Below, in pieces: positions 20,715 through 32,275 of a stretch of 64,000 nucleotides of DNA; position 1 is the first letter of the stretch; each line of letters starts with the position of its first letter. The notes beneath the pieces are model-generated. The model was not told where the DNA came from. It saw only the letters and a list, made by a program, of their open reading frames with translations, and ran no database searches. The DNA comes from Puccinellia tenuiflora (Eukaryota > Streptophyta > Magnoliopsida > Poales > Poaceae). A program made the translations under genes and the position numbers. The DNA is taken from contig QRDG01000398.1 in NCBI GenBank assembly GCA_012064385.1, positions 880,323 to 944,322 of the forward strand, written 5' to 3'.

Positions 20715-21275
20715 TCGGTAGAGGTACTAGTTTTTTTTTGTTTTTTTTTCTTAGTGATTATTAATATTAGTAAATAGAAATACTAAGAATTAGTATTAGA
20801 ATTTAAGTAAATAGAAATACTAGTTTCTATTTTTACTTACAAATGTCTCAATATTGTTATACATAAATTTAAGTAAATAGAAATACTAGAAAATTAGTAT
20901 TAGAATTATTAGATACTTAGAATTATTAGAATTTTAGTACTTAGAATGATTAGAATTTTTAGTACTTAGAATTATTAGAATTTTTAAGTACTTAGATATT
21001 AGTTTTTTTAGTACTTAGAATGATTAGAATTTTTAGTACTTAGAATTATTAGAATTTTTAAGTACTTAGATATTAGTTTTTTTAAGTACTTAGATGTTAG
21101 TTTTTTTAGTACTTAGAATTTTTAGAATAGAATATTAGTATTAGAATATTAGTATTAGAATTATTAGTATTAAAATATTAGTGTTAGAAATTTGTAGCGA
21201 ATTGCTATTTAAAATTTTCTATTTCAAATTTGCCAAGTGAATTTGCTATTTAAAATTTTGTAGTGACATTGAGCT
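20715..21275 (+). other. AT-rich 5' intron of the TNPA/Ulp1-like gene
   Basis: It is mostly low-complexity tandem TTAGTACTTAGAATTATTAG units (20930-21190). No coding signal is seen. Confidence 0.6.
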
Positions 21276-24200
21276 ATGGATCCGGACTCCCCCCCCTTCA
21301 TCCGAAATGAGGAGGAAGAAGATTTGGTGCAACAAGTGATATATAATAATGCCCGACCATATGAGGATGACGATGGCGAAGACTTAACCACACAATTTCT
21401 GAACGACTCCGGTGAAGGACTTGAGTCTGAAGAAAGAAGGGCCGACGAAGTGCCCTTAACAAACTCCGGCAAGGTGTATATTATGGCAATGCTATATTAG
21501 TAGATGCATTGATTTATTTGTATTGCACTTATTAACGAACCTTTTTTATTTTAGCCTTCTGGATCATCGAGCAAATCTGCTAAAAAGCAAGGTCCTCGAG
21601 GCCCGACGAAACCTCTATCGGGCGAGGCTAAATTATCCCTCACCGCATTTAAGGCTAGTGGCGAACCGGTGGAACCAGCAGAGAACGTCAAAAAATTTAT
21701 AAGTCAAGCTGGAGTTCTTGTTAGGGACATTGTACCGATCACCATTCCAGATTGGCATAAGCCGAAGAAGGCGGGGGTTGGCGATGAAGCTAGTTATGTC
21801 AGCGACACTACAAAAGAGGTACTTTGGAAGAGTCTGCTGCCATACTTCAACCTACCGGTAGGCTTCACGGAAAGCCAGACGAAGAAGCTCAAGGAATGGA
21901 CTTTTAAGAAGATGGCCGTACAATTCCAGACCTGGAAGAAAAAATTATGGGACAACTATGGACCTGAAGGTCCAGAATTCACTGGAAGATTTGAGAAGCT
22001 AAAAGCCCTCTGGCCCGCATTTAAGGCGTATAGGAGCTCGTCAGAGTATAAGGCCCGATCAGCCATAAATGTTGAAAATGCTAAGAAGAAGCAATATTTT
22101 CATAAATTGGGGTCAGGTGGCTACAAGAGTGCCATTCCTAAGTGGAAAGCATATGAAGCTGAACTGCTGAAAAACGGGGTCATGCCACAGACATACGACT
22201 GGCCCGAGCGGTCCAAGTTCTGGTTGTACGCGCATGGGGCAGGGTTGGACCCAAAGACAGGGCGAATCGTTGCAAAGGGTAAATGGAAGACGAAAATTGA
22301 AAAAATCGCCAAGGAGCTTGAAGATGCAGTAGATAAGGTTAGAAAGGGAGTGTACATTCCCGATAGAGAGAATGACGAGTTGACACTAGCTCTGGGGAAT
22401 CCAGAACACGTTGGACGAGTACGAACCCTCCCAGGTCTCACCATGAAGGATGCGTGGCCGGAGTGCGCAGACAGTTATAGAAGCCGTTCGAGAACGAAGA
22501 AGAAGTGCGCTGACCGATTATTGACATTGGAACTTAGGGTGCAGCAGCTGGAGCAGAATCTAACAGACTCAACTAGTCGGCAGAGGGCACCTGATCAGCA
22601 GCTTCTTATAGAAGATCCTCAAGCCGATGCCGCCCCATCTCAGCCGAAAAGCAGCGTGGGTTCCTCGCATCTTGAAGGATGTGGAGCAAGCTACCCCGTG
22701 GATTATGTCACGGAGAGGACCGAGTGCGAGCTACATGTGCCAATAAGGAACATGTCCATTAAGGTGGCGGTCGGCTGTGCTTACCCACAACAAGATGGAG
22801 CAACGCACCATCATCAGCCCATTCCAGCTGACTGTGCTCTTGTCGGGGTGGATGACATTGTGCCTACTTATGAAACAATGGATCTTGATCATCCTGGAGG
22901 TGACGAGGAGAAGACACTGGGCGATGTCAAGCGCGGTTTCGCCCTCTGGAAAAAACAATACATCGTCTTTTCAGGCCCCGTGCCAAGGCCACCGACTCCT
23001 CGTGGTAGAAGTCCACATGTGCAACAAAGTCCACATGAGCCGCAAGGGCCATCGACTACTCCTGCTGGCAGTCCACATGAGCAGGAAGGGCCATCGACTC
23101 CTCGTGGTAGCAGTCCACATGAGCAGCAAGGGCCATCGACTCCTCGTGGTAGCAGTCCACATGAGCAACAAAGTCCACACCTACCGGAGGGGGGGCCCAG
23201 CGCGAGTCCACCACCTCGGTTACCTCCGCGTAAGAGAGCGCCCGTTAAGCGGAACGGTTCGCCGCCTAGGAAGATGCCTAGATTGGAGAGAACACAGCCG
23301 CCTCTTGAGAAGTTACCTTGGGAAAGATCTAAAGAGGAAAACGACGCCATCACACGTTCCGAGATGGATGCCCATTTTGCTAAGAAAGTGCCAGAGATAC
23401 CTTTTGTGAAGACGCTAGATCCGGTGAAAGTCGTGCGTACCGTGGAGAATCTATATGACCCTGAACCGGTGGTATCAGACTATACGCGTTCTATTGAAAG
23501 GTCATATGACGAGATGGTCAGGGTGAAAAAAGGGAAACAGGTGGTCGAGTCAAAGAAAAGTAAACAAGTTCCCCAGCTCGGAGAACAACCCGTTCAATCG
23601 GTCCCCCCTCTCAAGGTGTTTGACGATAAGGCCGTTCAAAGTCGTCAACAACAAACAACTGATACCGATTATCGCGCCATTTTTGAAGTACCATCTGAAT
23701 TTGTTCAAGGGAATAACTTGGTCGAGAATCTCTCCACCCTACCAACAAGAATGCGCCAACTGCATAGCTGGTACTTGAGGAGTGCAAAGGACGGGTTCGA
23801 TTCTATCATGGTGAGAGTTAAGGAGGAGCACTACTTCCAAGATTACGCTGTGTCCGTTGACTTCAAGGAACTTTTTCAGTTATACAATCTCCGGGCCCTC
23901 GACAAATCGTTGCTCAGTTGCTATTGTCTGTAAGTGATTTATTTATTTAATTTGAGAAGTCTTTAGCTCAGTTCGTTCATTTTCTGCAATTGTCCTCAAT
24001 TTAATCTTTTGTGCGCTATATTATACAGATTGAAGATGCTCGAATGCAAAAGGAATGATATCAACGACATTGGGTTCATTGACCCGGAGACAATGCATCA
24101 AGTAACCATAACGGATCCCCTGCATAACAAGGATACACCGGCGACTTTGCTAAGGTTTTTGAAGCGACAACGTGACAAAAAACAAATACTTTGGCCTTAC

Positions 24201-25030
24201 TTGTTCGAGTGAGTGTTACTGTCTTCTTTATCGTCATTATTTAAATACTTTGGCTAGATGTTAAAATTTTAAGTAATGAGTTATATCTATGACACTGCAT
24301 ATTTAAACGTGCGCAGCTTTCACTTTATTCTTCTCAATATTAAAATACACGATGGAGAAGTTCTAGTATATGACTCACTAACCATGAAGGCTATAACATA
24401 CAAGCACTGTTTTGATATGCTCACAAGGTAATTTTAATTATTTCTTATCGGCTTCATCGTTAATTTGATGATGTCAACAAATTAATAACTCTTTTATTGA
24501 TTTTCTTTGTCGGGCAGCGTATGGAAAACGTTCATCGCGGAAGATCCGGAAGGTGGATGGAAACCGAAGCTGATATGGCGTCCGAGAGTAAGTACTACTA
24601 TATACCTAGCTACGTCCAGACACATTTATCATACTTGATTATTGTTTGATTGAATTATATTCTTATACAGAAATGCGAGCAACAACCACAGGGGACTCAT
24701 CTATGTGGTTACTATGTTTGTGAGAACATTCACAAGATTGTCAACGAGAGAGCGAATAGTAAATTCAATAAAGAGGTACGTAAATAATATTCACAAATTT
24801 ATTTTGTTACCATCAGTTCTGCTGAGTTTCAGTCATAATTGTTTTATTATGATTTGATACATACATATACACATGACACATGTATTCATTTCGATCTCAT
24901 TCTTTTGCAGTTGGCAAGAAAGCGGGAGAAGCTTACCCCACAGCTCCGCTTCCAAGCAATTGGCGAGGAATTGGCGGGATTTTTCATTCGGGATGTCCTA
25001 CCTCCTGGGGAAGAGTACCATTTGGTTTAG
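21276..25030 (+). CDS. TNPA-like DNA-binding protein fused to Ulp1-type (C48) protease, seven exons, intact
   Basis: Exons: 21276-21473, 21555-23929, 24029-24208, 24317-24427, 24518-24587, 24671-24775, 24911-25030. All introns are GT-AG and phases agree, giving ~1,052 aa ending at TAG 25030. The N-terminus is acidic. Residues ~110-330 form a Transposase_24/TNPA-like region with the GSGGYKSAIPKW block; a Leu-rich coiled coil follows (LELRVQQLEQNL). A Pro-rich hinge holds 14-residue GPSTPRGSSPHEQQ repeats (nt 22977-23180). The C-terminal ~200 residues are a Ulp1/C48 fold with candidate His (FHFILL), Asp (VYDSL), Gln and Cys (QQPQGTHLCGYYVCENI), so the active site looks complete. C48 enzymes cleave SUMO-type conjugates; a role in de-SUMOylating transposition or silencing factors is inference. 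It is the partner of TNP2 at 4428. Confidence 0.9.
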
Positions 25031-25342
25031 TATGCCTCAATGTAATAGTGAGCTAGGAACATGTAATATATAGTATGACTCGGAGAGTCGTACTACTTAA
25101 TTTGCGATCTTATGTAATTAATTACATGTGTTATATATATGCACCAAGTTGATATGCATCAAATTGATCTTCATGTAGATATCTTATATATACCAAACGC
25201 ATTTCTCGCGCATCGAAGCGATACTGGTACAACGAACGGTCCAAATACAGACCCTAAACCCTGGATTCTCTGCGTTTCTGCCGCGGCAGAGAAAATGCAC
25301 AATTCTCTGCCGCGGCAGGGAATGCAGGTTTACGGTCCCAAC
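25031..25342 (+). other. 3' flank of element 1 with a perfect 16-bp hairpin
   Basis: The arms at 25278-25293 and 25303-25318 (CTGCCGCGGCAGAGAA and its complement) flank a 9-nt loop; each arm itself contains the palindrome CTGCCGCGGCAG. It may act in transcript ending or as a binding site. Confidence 0.6.
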
Positions 25343-25536
25343 CCTTTGGTACCGGTTCCTGTTACGAACCGGTACCAAAAGTCTCCAGCCCTGAGGCTCC
25401 CGGCCAGCCCACGTGGAGGCCCCTGTAGTACCGGTTCCAGAGGAAACCGGTACTAAAGGTTGGGGCCTTTAGTACCGATTAATTAGTACCGGTTGCCCAA
25501 CCGGTACTATAGTACCTCTGGAACCGGTACTAGAGC
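25343..25536. repeat. Right subterminal repeats of element 1
   Basis: Inverted pairs of TTTGGTACCGGTT and TAGTACCGGTT types, with the TAGTACCGG variant nearest the tip, mirroring the left end. Confidence 0.9.
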
Positions 25537-25553
25537 CTGTTTTTCCACTAGTG
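25537..25553 (-). repeat. Right terminal inverted repeat of element 1
   Basis: CTGTTTTTCCACTAGTG is the exact reverse complement of 3063-3079 and is followed by the target duplication GAG. Confidence 0.97.
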
Positions 25554-27019
25554 GAGGTACTCTCCCTCCCACCTCTGTCTCAGGTTCCTAGGATCGGCGG
25601 AAGATCCGGGATGCTTTTCTCGAGTGTAAATGACCTCGTATCTGTTACTTGCTTCTCCTGCGGTCTCTGCTTGTGTGGATTGCCTGAATCGGTGGCAGGG
25701 AGAATCCCACCAAAAAATAAAATGGCAGGGACAATGGACACTAAAATTAGCACTGTCCGGATTCAATCCCCACGTTTATTTTGGTAGAGCAAGCATGCTG
25801 ATTGATCATTGTTTGGGTTCAAGCAGTCAGACATTGACTGAACTTTTTAGTCCAAACTACTGGGCGAAAAGATGATATTACTCGTAGGTCTGTATACTTT
25901 CGTCTAAACTTCAGCTGGTCTGTGAGGTAAAATTAATCAGTTTATACTTTATATCCATGAGCAGTGATCTGCGCGTAGTGGTGATAATATTTCTGAAACT
26001 GCTGCTGTTCGAGACGGAAAACTGGTGATAGTATTTAGTTTAGGCACCAATATATACATGTACATACAGTATTCCATTCTTTGCTTGAACTTGGTTTCAC
26101 AAAAACAAAAAGAACATGATAGATGGGAAATGAAACAGGGGATAGGGTCGTACTCATTGTTAGTGGGCTAATATCTCTTTGACCATGGAGGAGCTTGCAC
26201 AGGTCCCCAAGTGCACGTCCCCATCTTAGCTGAGACGGGCTTTGTGTGGCTACGAGACTGAAGTCAGTCAAATCACCTTCTACTAGAGGAAATAGAATGC
26301 ATTGATACGAGAAAACGATGCACAACTATGCTCTACAAAAAGAAAACAAAAAACTGTATCACAGAACCACGAGCAATTGTCTGCTAGTGGTTACTGTTCT
26401 TAGTCTTCCCTCTTGGATAGTTGGATTCTTTTTGTACTCGTATAGCAACAACAACTAGGAGTATTTTTTTTACCATCATGATACTACAACATTGATCTGA
26501 TTACACAATTATTTTGCACAAGTACTTATCATCTGATTACACAATTATGTACACATGATCTGCTTACACAAGATTAGTGTCCCCTTTCTCTGTGTTTGCT
26601 ATTGCTGATGTTGTTGCTATGTGCTGCTTTTGCTCACTGTACCACTTTGTTTTATATGCTTGATCAATTGGTTGATTATTGCATTCATGTCAAATGTCAA
26701 TATGTATGTGCTGCTGTCACTAGTGCACTGTCAGTATATATGTGCTGCTGTCAATGTCAGTATATATGTGCTGCTGTCAATGTCAATATATATGTGCTGC
26801 TGTTGTCCAGCCAACAGTTGCTGGCTGTGTTTGTGCCTTTTTAGGCCATTTTGTGCAGGTTTTTTCTTTTTGAGTTGCCAATGTTTCGCCGGGATGTTGA
26901 TTCATTTCTGTCCCGGCGAATTTGAGGCACTCCTAGGCATAGAAATACAGGGGAGGTGCTGCCAAATTTTTCCTAGGAATTTTTGTGCTAATTAGTTCCA
27001 TTTAATTGTGTGTTTAGAT
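25554..27019 (+). other. First intron and leader of element 2's second gene
   Basis: It begins GAG then GTACTC (donor), and a splice acceptor TGTTTAG sits just before the ATG at 27020. No gene is seen inside. About four copies of a 26-bp unit (GTCAGTATATATGTGCTGCT...) lie at ~26695-26800. Confidence 0.55.
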
Positions 27020-30000
27020 ATGTCGGGGGAGCCGGGCCCTTCTAGCAGCAAGAAGCCATTTTGGGAGCAGCTGGCGGAACTAGAATCCCAAGAGGACCCG
27101 GAATTCATTCCGCCGGACGACGAGATGGAGGACGACAAGGATACCGCGTCTTCCGATGGTATTGAGGAGACCGGGAACGACGATGGCGACGCCACTAACA
27201 CGGATGGCGGCGGTGAAGCTACTACGGACGGTGGTAGCCAACCGAAACCGAAGAAGGCCCGGAAGAATCGGACCCCCATCGTGGTCGACACCACCAAAAG
27301 GTCCATCTTCACAAGAGTGAACGATATAGGGGCGCCTCAGGAGCCGGAGGAGTTTGTCACGGGTTACGTAAACCAACTCGCTGCAATCCTCCGGAACACC
27401 GTCACCATCAACACGGAGAACCTGAAGGGCGAACAGAACAGGGGTTTCCTGATTCAGCTCTTCCGGAAGCTGCACCAAAGATACGTGTTCCCGTGTGATG
27501 AAAATGGGGCAGAGCAGTACAACAATGACAAACTCAAAGGGAATCCGGTGAACAAGTACGCCATTAGGAAGTTCACGAAGGCCTTGTCGAATTGGATGGC
27601 CCGGGTGAAGAAGCTGATTGTCGAGGACAAGCTAAGTTACTTGGAGCTCATCAAGAAGGAGCCTCTGGTCAAGGAAGAAGACTACAATCTGTTCAAGGCC
27701 AGATGCAACTCCGCCGTGGGCAAGGCCAAATGTTTCAGGGGCAAGGAGTTGAGAGCCCTGAACATTGGTACCCACCATCTCGGCTCCGGCGGTTATAGAG
27801 CCGCGAAGCCCAAATGGGACAAGGAGGACGCCGCTGCTCGTGAAAGGGGGGAGACACCTCCCTTTGACGAGATAAAGGAGGAGCAGGCAAAGAACTTTGT
27901 AAGGGCCCGGTTTAAAAGGCCGAGAGGGTCCGCTGAGTATTCCTCGGAGCCCGCCGGTCCCTTCTCTACGAAGGTGAAAGACTTCATGAGTAACTATGTA
28001 AGTAGTTTGCATGCAAGTCGATTAATTGATTGCGTTCACGATTAATCAATGAAGTCTAGTTTTCTGATCAAATGCTTCGTGTTCCTTGTGCGTAGGAAGC
28101 GGAGTGTAGGAGCTCCTCATCCCAGGGCGGGTCGACGCCCGTCGCCAAGTGGGACAGCACTTTTAACAGGGCGCTGAACAAGACCAAGAATGTCGATCCC
28201 CTGGCGGCCCCGTCGTCGGCTGGTCGTGTGGTGGGCTATGGCGGCCTTACATGGTCCGAGTACTATGGCCAAGAGCGGAAGGGATCCAAGGCCGATGTGA
28301 AAAACCTAAGGGAACTCCAGGACGCCATTCCCTCTATAGTCCAACAAGCCGTGAACCAGGCTGTGTCGGCTGCCGAGACAAAGTTCCAAGAACGAGTCTC
28401 ACAAGTCCAGACACAAGTCCAGTCACAAGTGAACGAGAAGCTCAACACCATCCTTCCCGTCTACATGGAGAAGTACATCAAGTGGGAGAAGGGTGGTAGA
28501 TGGGGGCCGCCACCGGTTGCCAATGTCGACAGCGCCCAATCGGAAAACGTGGCGCGGCCGGAGGCGCTTCTGACTCCTCCAGCTCTGGAGCTTAACTTGC
28601 CGGCCCGCACCATCGTGGCATCAGGCAGCCACTCAGCCGCCACTTGCGTGCCCAACAAGCCTGTCGTCGGCGGCGCCTCGACATTGGCCGAGTTCGACGC
28701 CCTCAAGGTAACTAATTAATTAGCTGGGAGAGTCTCAACCACATGACCGACTAATGACTTGATATCCGTTTTACTGACGCCCCGCCTACATGTCTTTCGC
28801 AGGAAGACACTCCTTGCACCCTAATGCATTGGGTGGGCAGCCAGTTGAAGGATGTTGCCAAGGGTAGTATCGTTCAGCCGGAGAGCCGCGCATGGCACAA
28901 TGGCACAATGGACCCCGGCAATATGAGGGTCAAATACACTATGATGCTTCCGGGCTACGAGCAAGTGGAGCCTCCCTCTCAACCGGCTGGATGGGATGAT
29001 GATGACCCGCCGGCGGTCCTCAGTACCGCCTTCGGCTACGTGTTCCAATGGCCGAAGAGCCAGATCCGTTTGGGGACGGAGGACCAGTACAACATCACCC
29101 CAGAGGCAACACGTCCACCACATGATGAGGCAGCACATCAAGCACAACCTGATGAAGACTTTGAGATGGCAGACTTGGACAACATGGCACAGGATCCCGA
29201 CGATGGAGACATTGACCCGTACTTCGGCGACCAGTTCGTTAACACAAGGTTTTTAGATTATTATGATCCGGCACTATCAGGAAAGCATGATCAAGTTGCC
29301 GAGACCCAACCAGCACCGGCGAAACCCCCTTGCCAGGTGCGTCTCTTCAAAAATAGTCAGGAGACGCCGCCACCCGCCCCCTTCACCGAGCCTTCGAGGC
29401 CAGCAGTTCCTATGAGCACCCTCAAGAAGGCAGTCGGTGAGGTGAACGCGGCCGCCATGCCCAACATCGTGAAGGGCAAGAAGAAAGGTGGTCGCAGAAG
29501 GAAGGCTAAGGGTGACCGGGGCCAGGAACAAATTCCTGTTTACCGGGCTAAGGACGGCCCTGTGGGAGAAGCTTCCAGGAGTAAGCATCACGTGGCTGGT
29601 ACGCCGATGATGCGTCCATCGATGCTCGACGTCGCAGGCGTGCATATGCGCAATCTTCATCATAGCTGTCTACATGTCGAGGAGCGCCGCCTTCGAGAGA
29701 ACGATCAGTCGTACATGGTTTACAGGGCTAAGGTGCCTTCTGATGTGCCGTGCCTCGTCAGTGTACCCCCCGGGGATATCTTCTATGTACGGCATACCGA
29801 CATCTTCGACATGTTGAACGGGTTCCGGCTGCATGATACCCTGGTCCGGCTGTTCTCCCTAAATATGGCCATGCAGATCATCCGAGACAACATCCCCGGC
29901 ATCCAGATAGTGGACCCCTTCTTCATGCATGACGCCTTCCTGAGATCTGAGGATGACATCGCGCTGGTGTCCGACTACCTCTCAGCCTTCATGGCACAAT

Positions 30001-30620
30001 ACTCAGATAAGGATGTGATTCTCCTTCCCTACCATCCCATCACGGCCGGTGATCGGACAGGCTGCGTGCTCATATACTTAGACGTGAAAGACTCAACAGC
30101 CGTGTACCTCGACTCTAACAGTGCTATCCGGAAGGACTACTCCACTATCAGGAGAATTCTTGATGGTGCTCTCACCGGCTACGTCACAGCGGGAGGCGTC
30201 AAACCAAGAACACCACGTCTGAAGTTCGGCGCGCACGTGTTCCGCCACACGATGCAGTTCCCCTGCGTCAAGCAGCCGCCTGGCAGCGAGAAGGATGCCT
30301 TCTACGTCATCCACCACATGAAGGCGTTCTTCCAGGAATAGGAGAACCGCATGCTGCCATCTGACCTCAAGAGGTGGGCTGAAAATCTTGCAGAAATACA
30401 GGATCGCAACCTCAGGCAGAACTTCTTCAACATCCAGGAGGAGCTCGCGACAATCGTGCACCAGGAAGTCATGAGGCGGGGGGGCGCCTTCAGTATCGCC
30501 TATACACTGCCCAACAAGGAGATAGACGCAGAGTTAGCGTGGCAGGGCGACGGCAGGTCATTCATGCAGATGGCGAAGAATCGGTCGGGCTTCATCAATG
30601 TCCCCTCGAAGAAGTCTTGA
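27020..30620 (+). pseudogene. TNPA-like / Ulp1-like protein of element 2 with one in-frame TAG
   Basis: Exons 27020-27997, 28096-28707 and 28803-30620 join in phase through GT-AG introns (1,136 codons). An acidic N-terminus is followed by a TNPA-like region with LGSGGYRAAKPKWDKEDA (~255), a Gln-rich coiled coil (~420), a basic patch, then a Ulp1-like C-terminus. The Ulp1 fold has lost its catalytic residues: GCVLIYL replaces the His motif, and KQPPGSEKDAFYV has Asp-Ala where active enzymes have Cys-Gly. The structural Asp (VYLDSN) stays. A TAG at 30339-30341 interrupts the frame, which then continues in the same phase for 92 codons to TGA 30620. Either this copy ends early, has a nonsense mutation, or depends on readthrough. 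It is homologous to the broken gene of element 3 and more distantly to those of elements 1 and 4. Confidence 0.85.
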
Positions 30621-30852
30621 TGATGCCATGATGTTTACCTAGCTAGCTAGCTGTTAGTTCCGAACTATATCCATGATGTCCTTGTGTGTTGTAAACCCTA
30701 TCCCTATGTTTACTTGCCTAGCAAACTCTAGTGTGTTTCGTCAAACCGTTGAAACCTGATTGTGAGCGACGCTATCTAGTTATTTGTGTGTTATGAACTA
30801 TTTCAATGCCTTGGTCATGTTGCTTTTTATTCGTTAGTTGTCGTCGTTTGCT

Positions 30853-31350
30853 TTTTGAAATGCCGATGATTAAAACGCGTTGTGGCACAATGTGTGTGAT
30901 TATACCCTGACGATCTGGTGTGCCTTGTGATATGTACAAACACGAGTCGTTGTGCATCTAACTTGGCACACCAGATCCGTCAGCGGCATTGTCATTTCCG
31001 TGTCCAACCTAAGTATATATGAGGCATGCTCTATTTTTTGAGTTGGCTCTTTTCTTGATAACAAGTGCCGATGATTAGAACGTGTTGTGGCACTATGCGT
31101 GTGACTAGGCTCGCTGTTCGATCTTGTGTGGCAACTAGACTAGTAATTTGGGCATATACTCTACTTGCTGCACAAGATCGAACAACGAGTCTGGTCATTT
31201 TCCGTGCCCAACCAAAGTATGAGGCACGAATCCAAGTCATTCTTGGGTTGCTTTCTTTGTCTTCTCTTCGAGTTGCCTCTTTTATTGACAAGTGTGTGTG
31301 TATCTTTTTTTTCGGGTCTTTCTTTGAAACGCCGATGATTAGAACGGGGT
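30853..31350 (+). repeat. Tandem hairpin modules with self-complementary but different stems
   Basis: A block beginning GCCGATGATTAGAACG recurs at ~30861, 31067 and 31331. Copy 1 contains a stem 30907-30924/30965-30983 and copy 2 a stem 31103-31128/31171-31196; the stem sequences differ between copies while the flanks (TTGTGGCAC..., TCATTTTCCGTG) are shared. The third copy is partial. The region lies between the second gene and the small membrane gene. Confidence 0.75.
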
Positions 31351-31461
31351 CTCTTACATGTTGTTGCACCATATATATGCATGATTCTATCTTGTGAACT
31401 GCTAGCTATTGTTTCCCACTGACATAACTAATATCATCTTTCTTGTGTGTGTGTGTAGGGG

Positions 31462-31710
31462 ATGGCGAAGAAGTGCTATGTTGTTTACATAGGTGCTATT
31501 CCAGGAGTGTACGACGAGTGGAAACACTGCCACAACCAAGTGAACGGGTTCCCGGTCAACCTCTACCAAGGCTACGAGAGTAGAGCGGTGGCGGAATCTA
31601 TGTGGAGACAACACCACCGAAGGGAGAAGAACCGGGTGAGGAACTTCGTCATCGTCATCACCATCACCTTGCTCTTGGTGGTTGGTGGTATTCTCTACCT
31701 TGCCTACTAG
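31462..31710 (+). CDS. Viroplasmin/RNase H1 N-terminal domain protein with C-terminal membrane anchor
   Basis: 82 aa from ATG 31462, just after a TAG splice-acceptor-like site. Residues 4-48 (CYVVYIGAIPGVYDEWKHC ... QGYESRAVAESMW) match the Cauli_VI/RNase H1 N-terminal fold, whose known members bind RNA-DNA hybrids or dsRNA. A basic linker (HHRREKNRVRN) precedes a single hydrophobic segment (~61-81) at the extreme C-terminus, predicting a tail-anchored protein with its domain facing the cytosol or nucleoplasm. RNase H1 normally continues into a catalytic domain, which is absent here. It lies 840 bp downstream of the second gene of element 2. The pairing of hybrid-binding domain and membrane tail in a DNA transposon is unusual; function is unknown. 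Confidence 0.85.
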   Translation: MAKKCYVVYIGAIPGVYDEWKHCHNQVNGFPVNLYQGYESRAVAESMWRQHHRREKNRVRNFVIVITITLLLVVGGILYLAY

Positions 31711-31987
31711 TTTCAATGTTATTGTAATGAGATGGTGAAGATCATGTGCTCGGTCTCGAGAGATATGTGGACATGGCACTTGTAATGTGATGGATGTGTG
31801 ATACTTGTGTGATGATGATCTACTTTGACAACTATTTGTGTCATGATCTACTATTTGATGGATGTGTTGGTTTTATCCATATTTTGGTCCATTTGACCCT
31901 TTTATATATATCTGTGAATATACTGCTGAATACCTGTATACTGTACAGTATACAGGTATTTTATTTTTAATTTCGAAAATGATATCA
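31711..31987 (+). other. 3' flank of element 2 including a perfect 32-bp palindrome
   Basis: 31929-31960 reads the same on both strands with no spacer (half-site AATACCTGTATACTGT). A fragment GAATACCTGTA is kept at the same place in element 3 (~51562). Confidence 0.85.
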
Positions 31988-32275
31988 GAGGCGCATATTG
32001 CAGGTCATAGGAGGCGCATGTGCCACCTATATGCGAGGCGCATCACTGAGCTATGCGAGGCGCACCCTGTATGCGCCTCTGCTAATCTTAATAGGTGAGG
32101 CGCATATCAGTATGCGCCTCAGATATACTTATAGGAGGCGCATATTGATATGCGCCTCGCATAAGGAAAATACCCGAGGCGCATATCATATGTGCCTCCG
32201 GTAAAAAATACCAGAGGCGTGGCGATAGAGGCGCATATGATATGCGCCTCGGATGGGCAAAGTGGTGCGCCTCAG
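31988..32275. repeat. Right subterminal repeats of element 2
   Basis: More than ten GAGGCGCAT / ATGCGCCTC motifs, many as inverted pairs, end just before the terminal inverted repeat. Confidence 0.92.

Larger units (their letters stand above)
3063..25553 (+). mobile_element. CACTA element 1, complete, nested in element 2
   Basis: It starts with CACTAGTGGAAAAACAG at 3063 and ends with its exact reverse complement at 25537-25553. The 3-bp target duplication GAG is present at 3060-3062 and 25554-25556. Total span is 22,491 bp, or about 12.8 kb without retrotransposon A and its duplicated GCTCG. TAGTACCGG-type inverted repeats line both ends. It encodes four plus-strand genes: coiled-coil membrane protein, TNP2, a 128-aa unknown protein, and a TNPA/Ulp1-like protein. 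Intact ends, target duplication and open reading frames suggest a potentially autonomous copy apart from the LTR insertion between genes. Confidence 0.96.

Noticed and set aside
20025..20777. Long Pro/Arg-rich frames on both strands
   Set aside because: Produced by the GC-rich 143-bp triplication and the subterminal repeats; repeat length shifts the frame.
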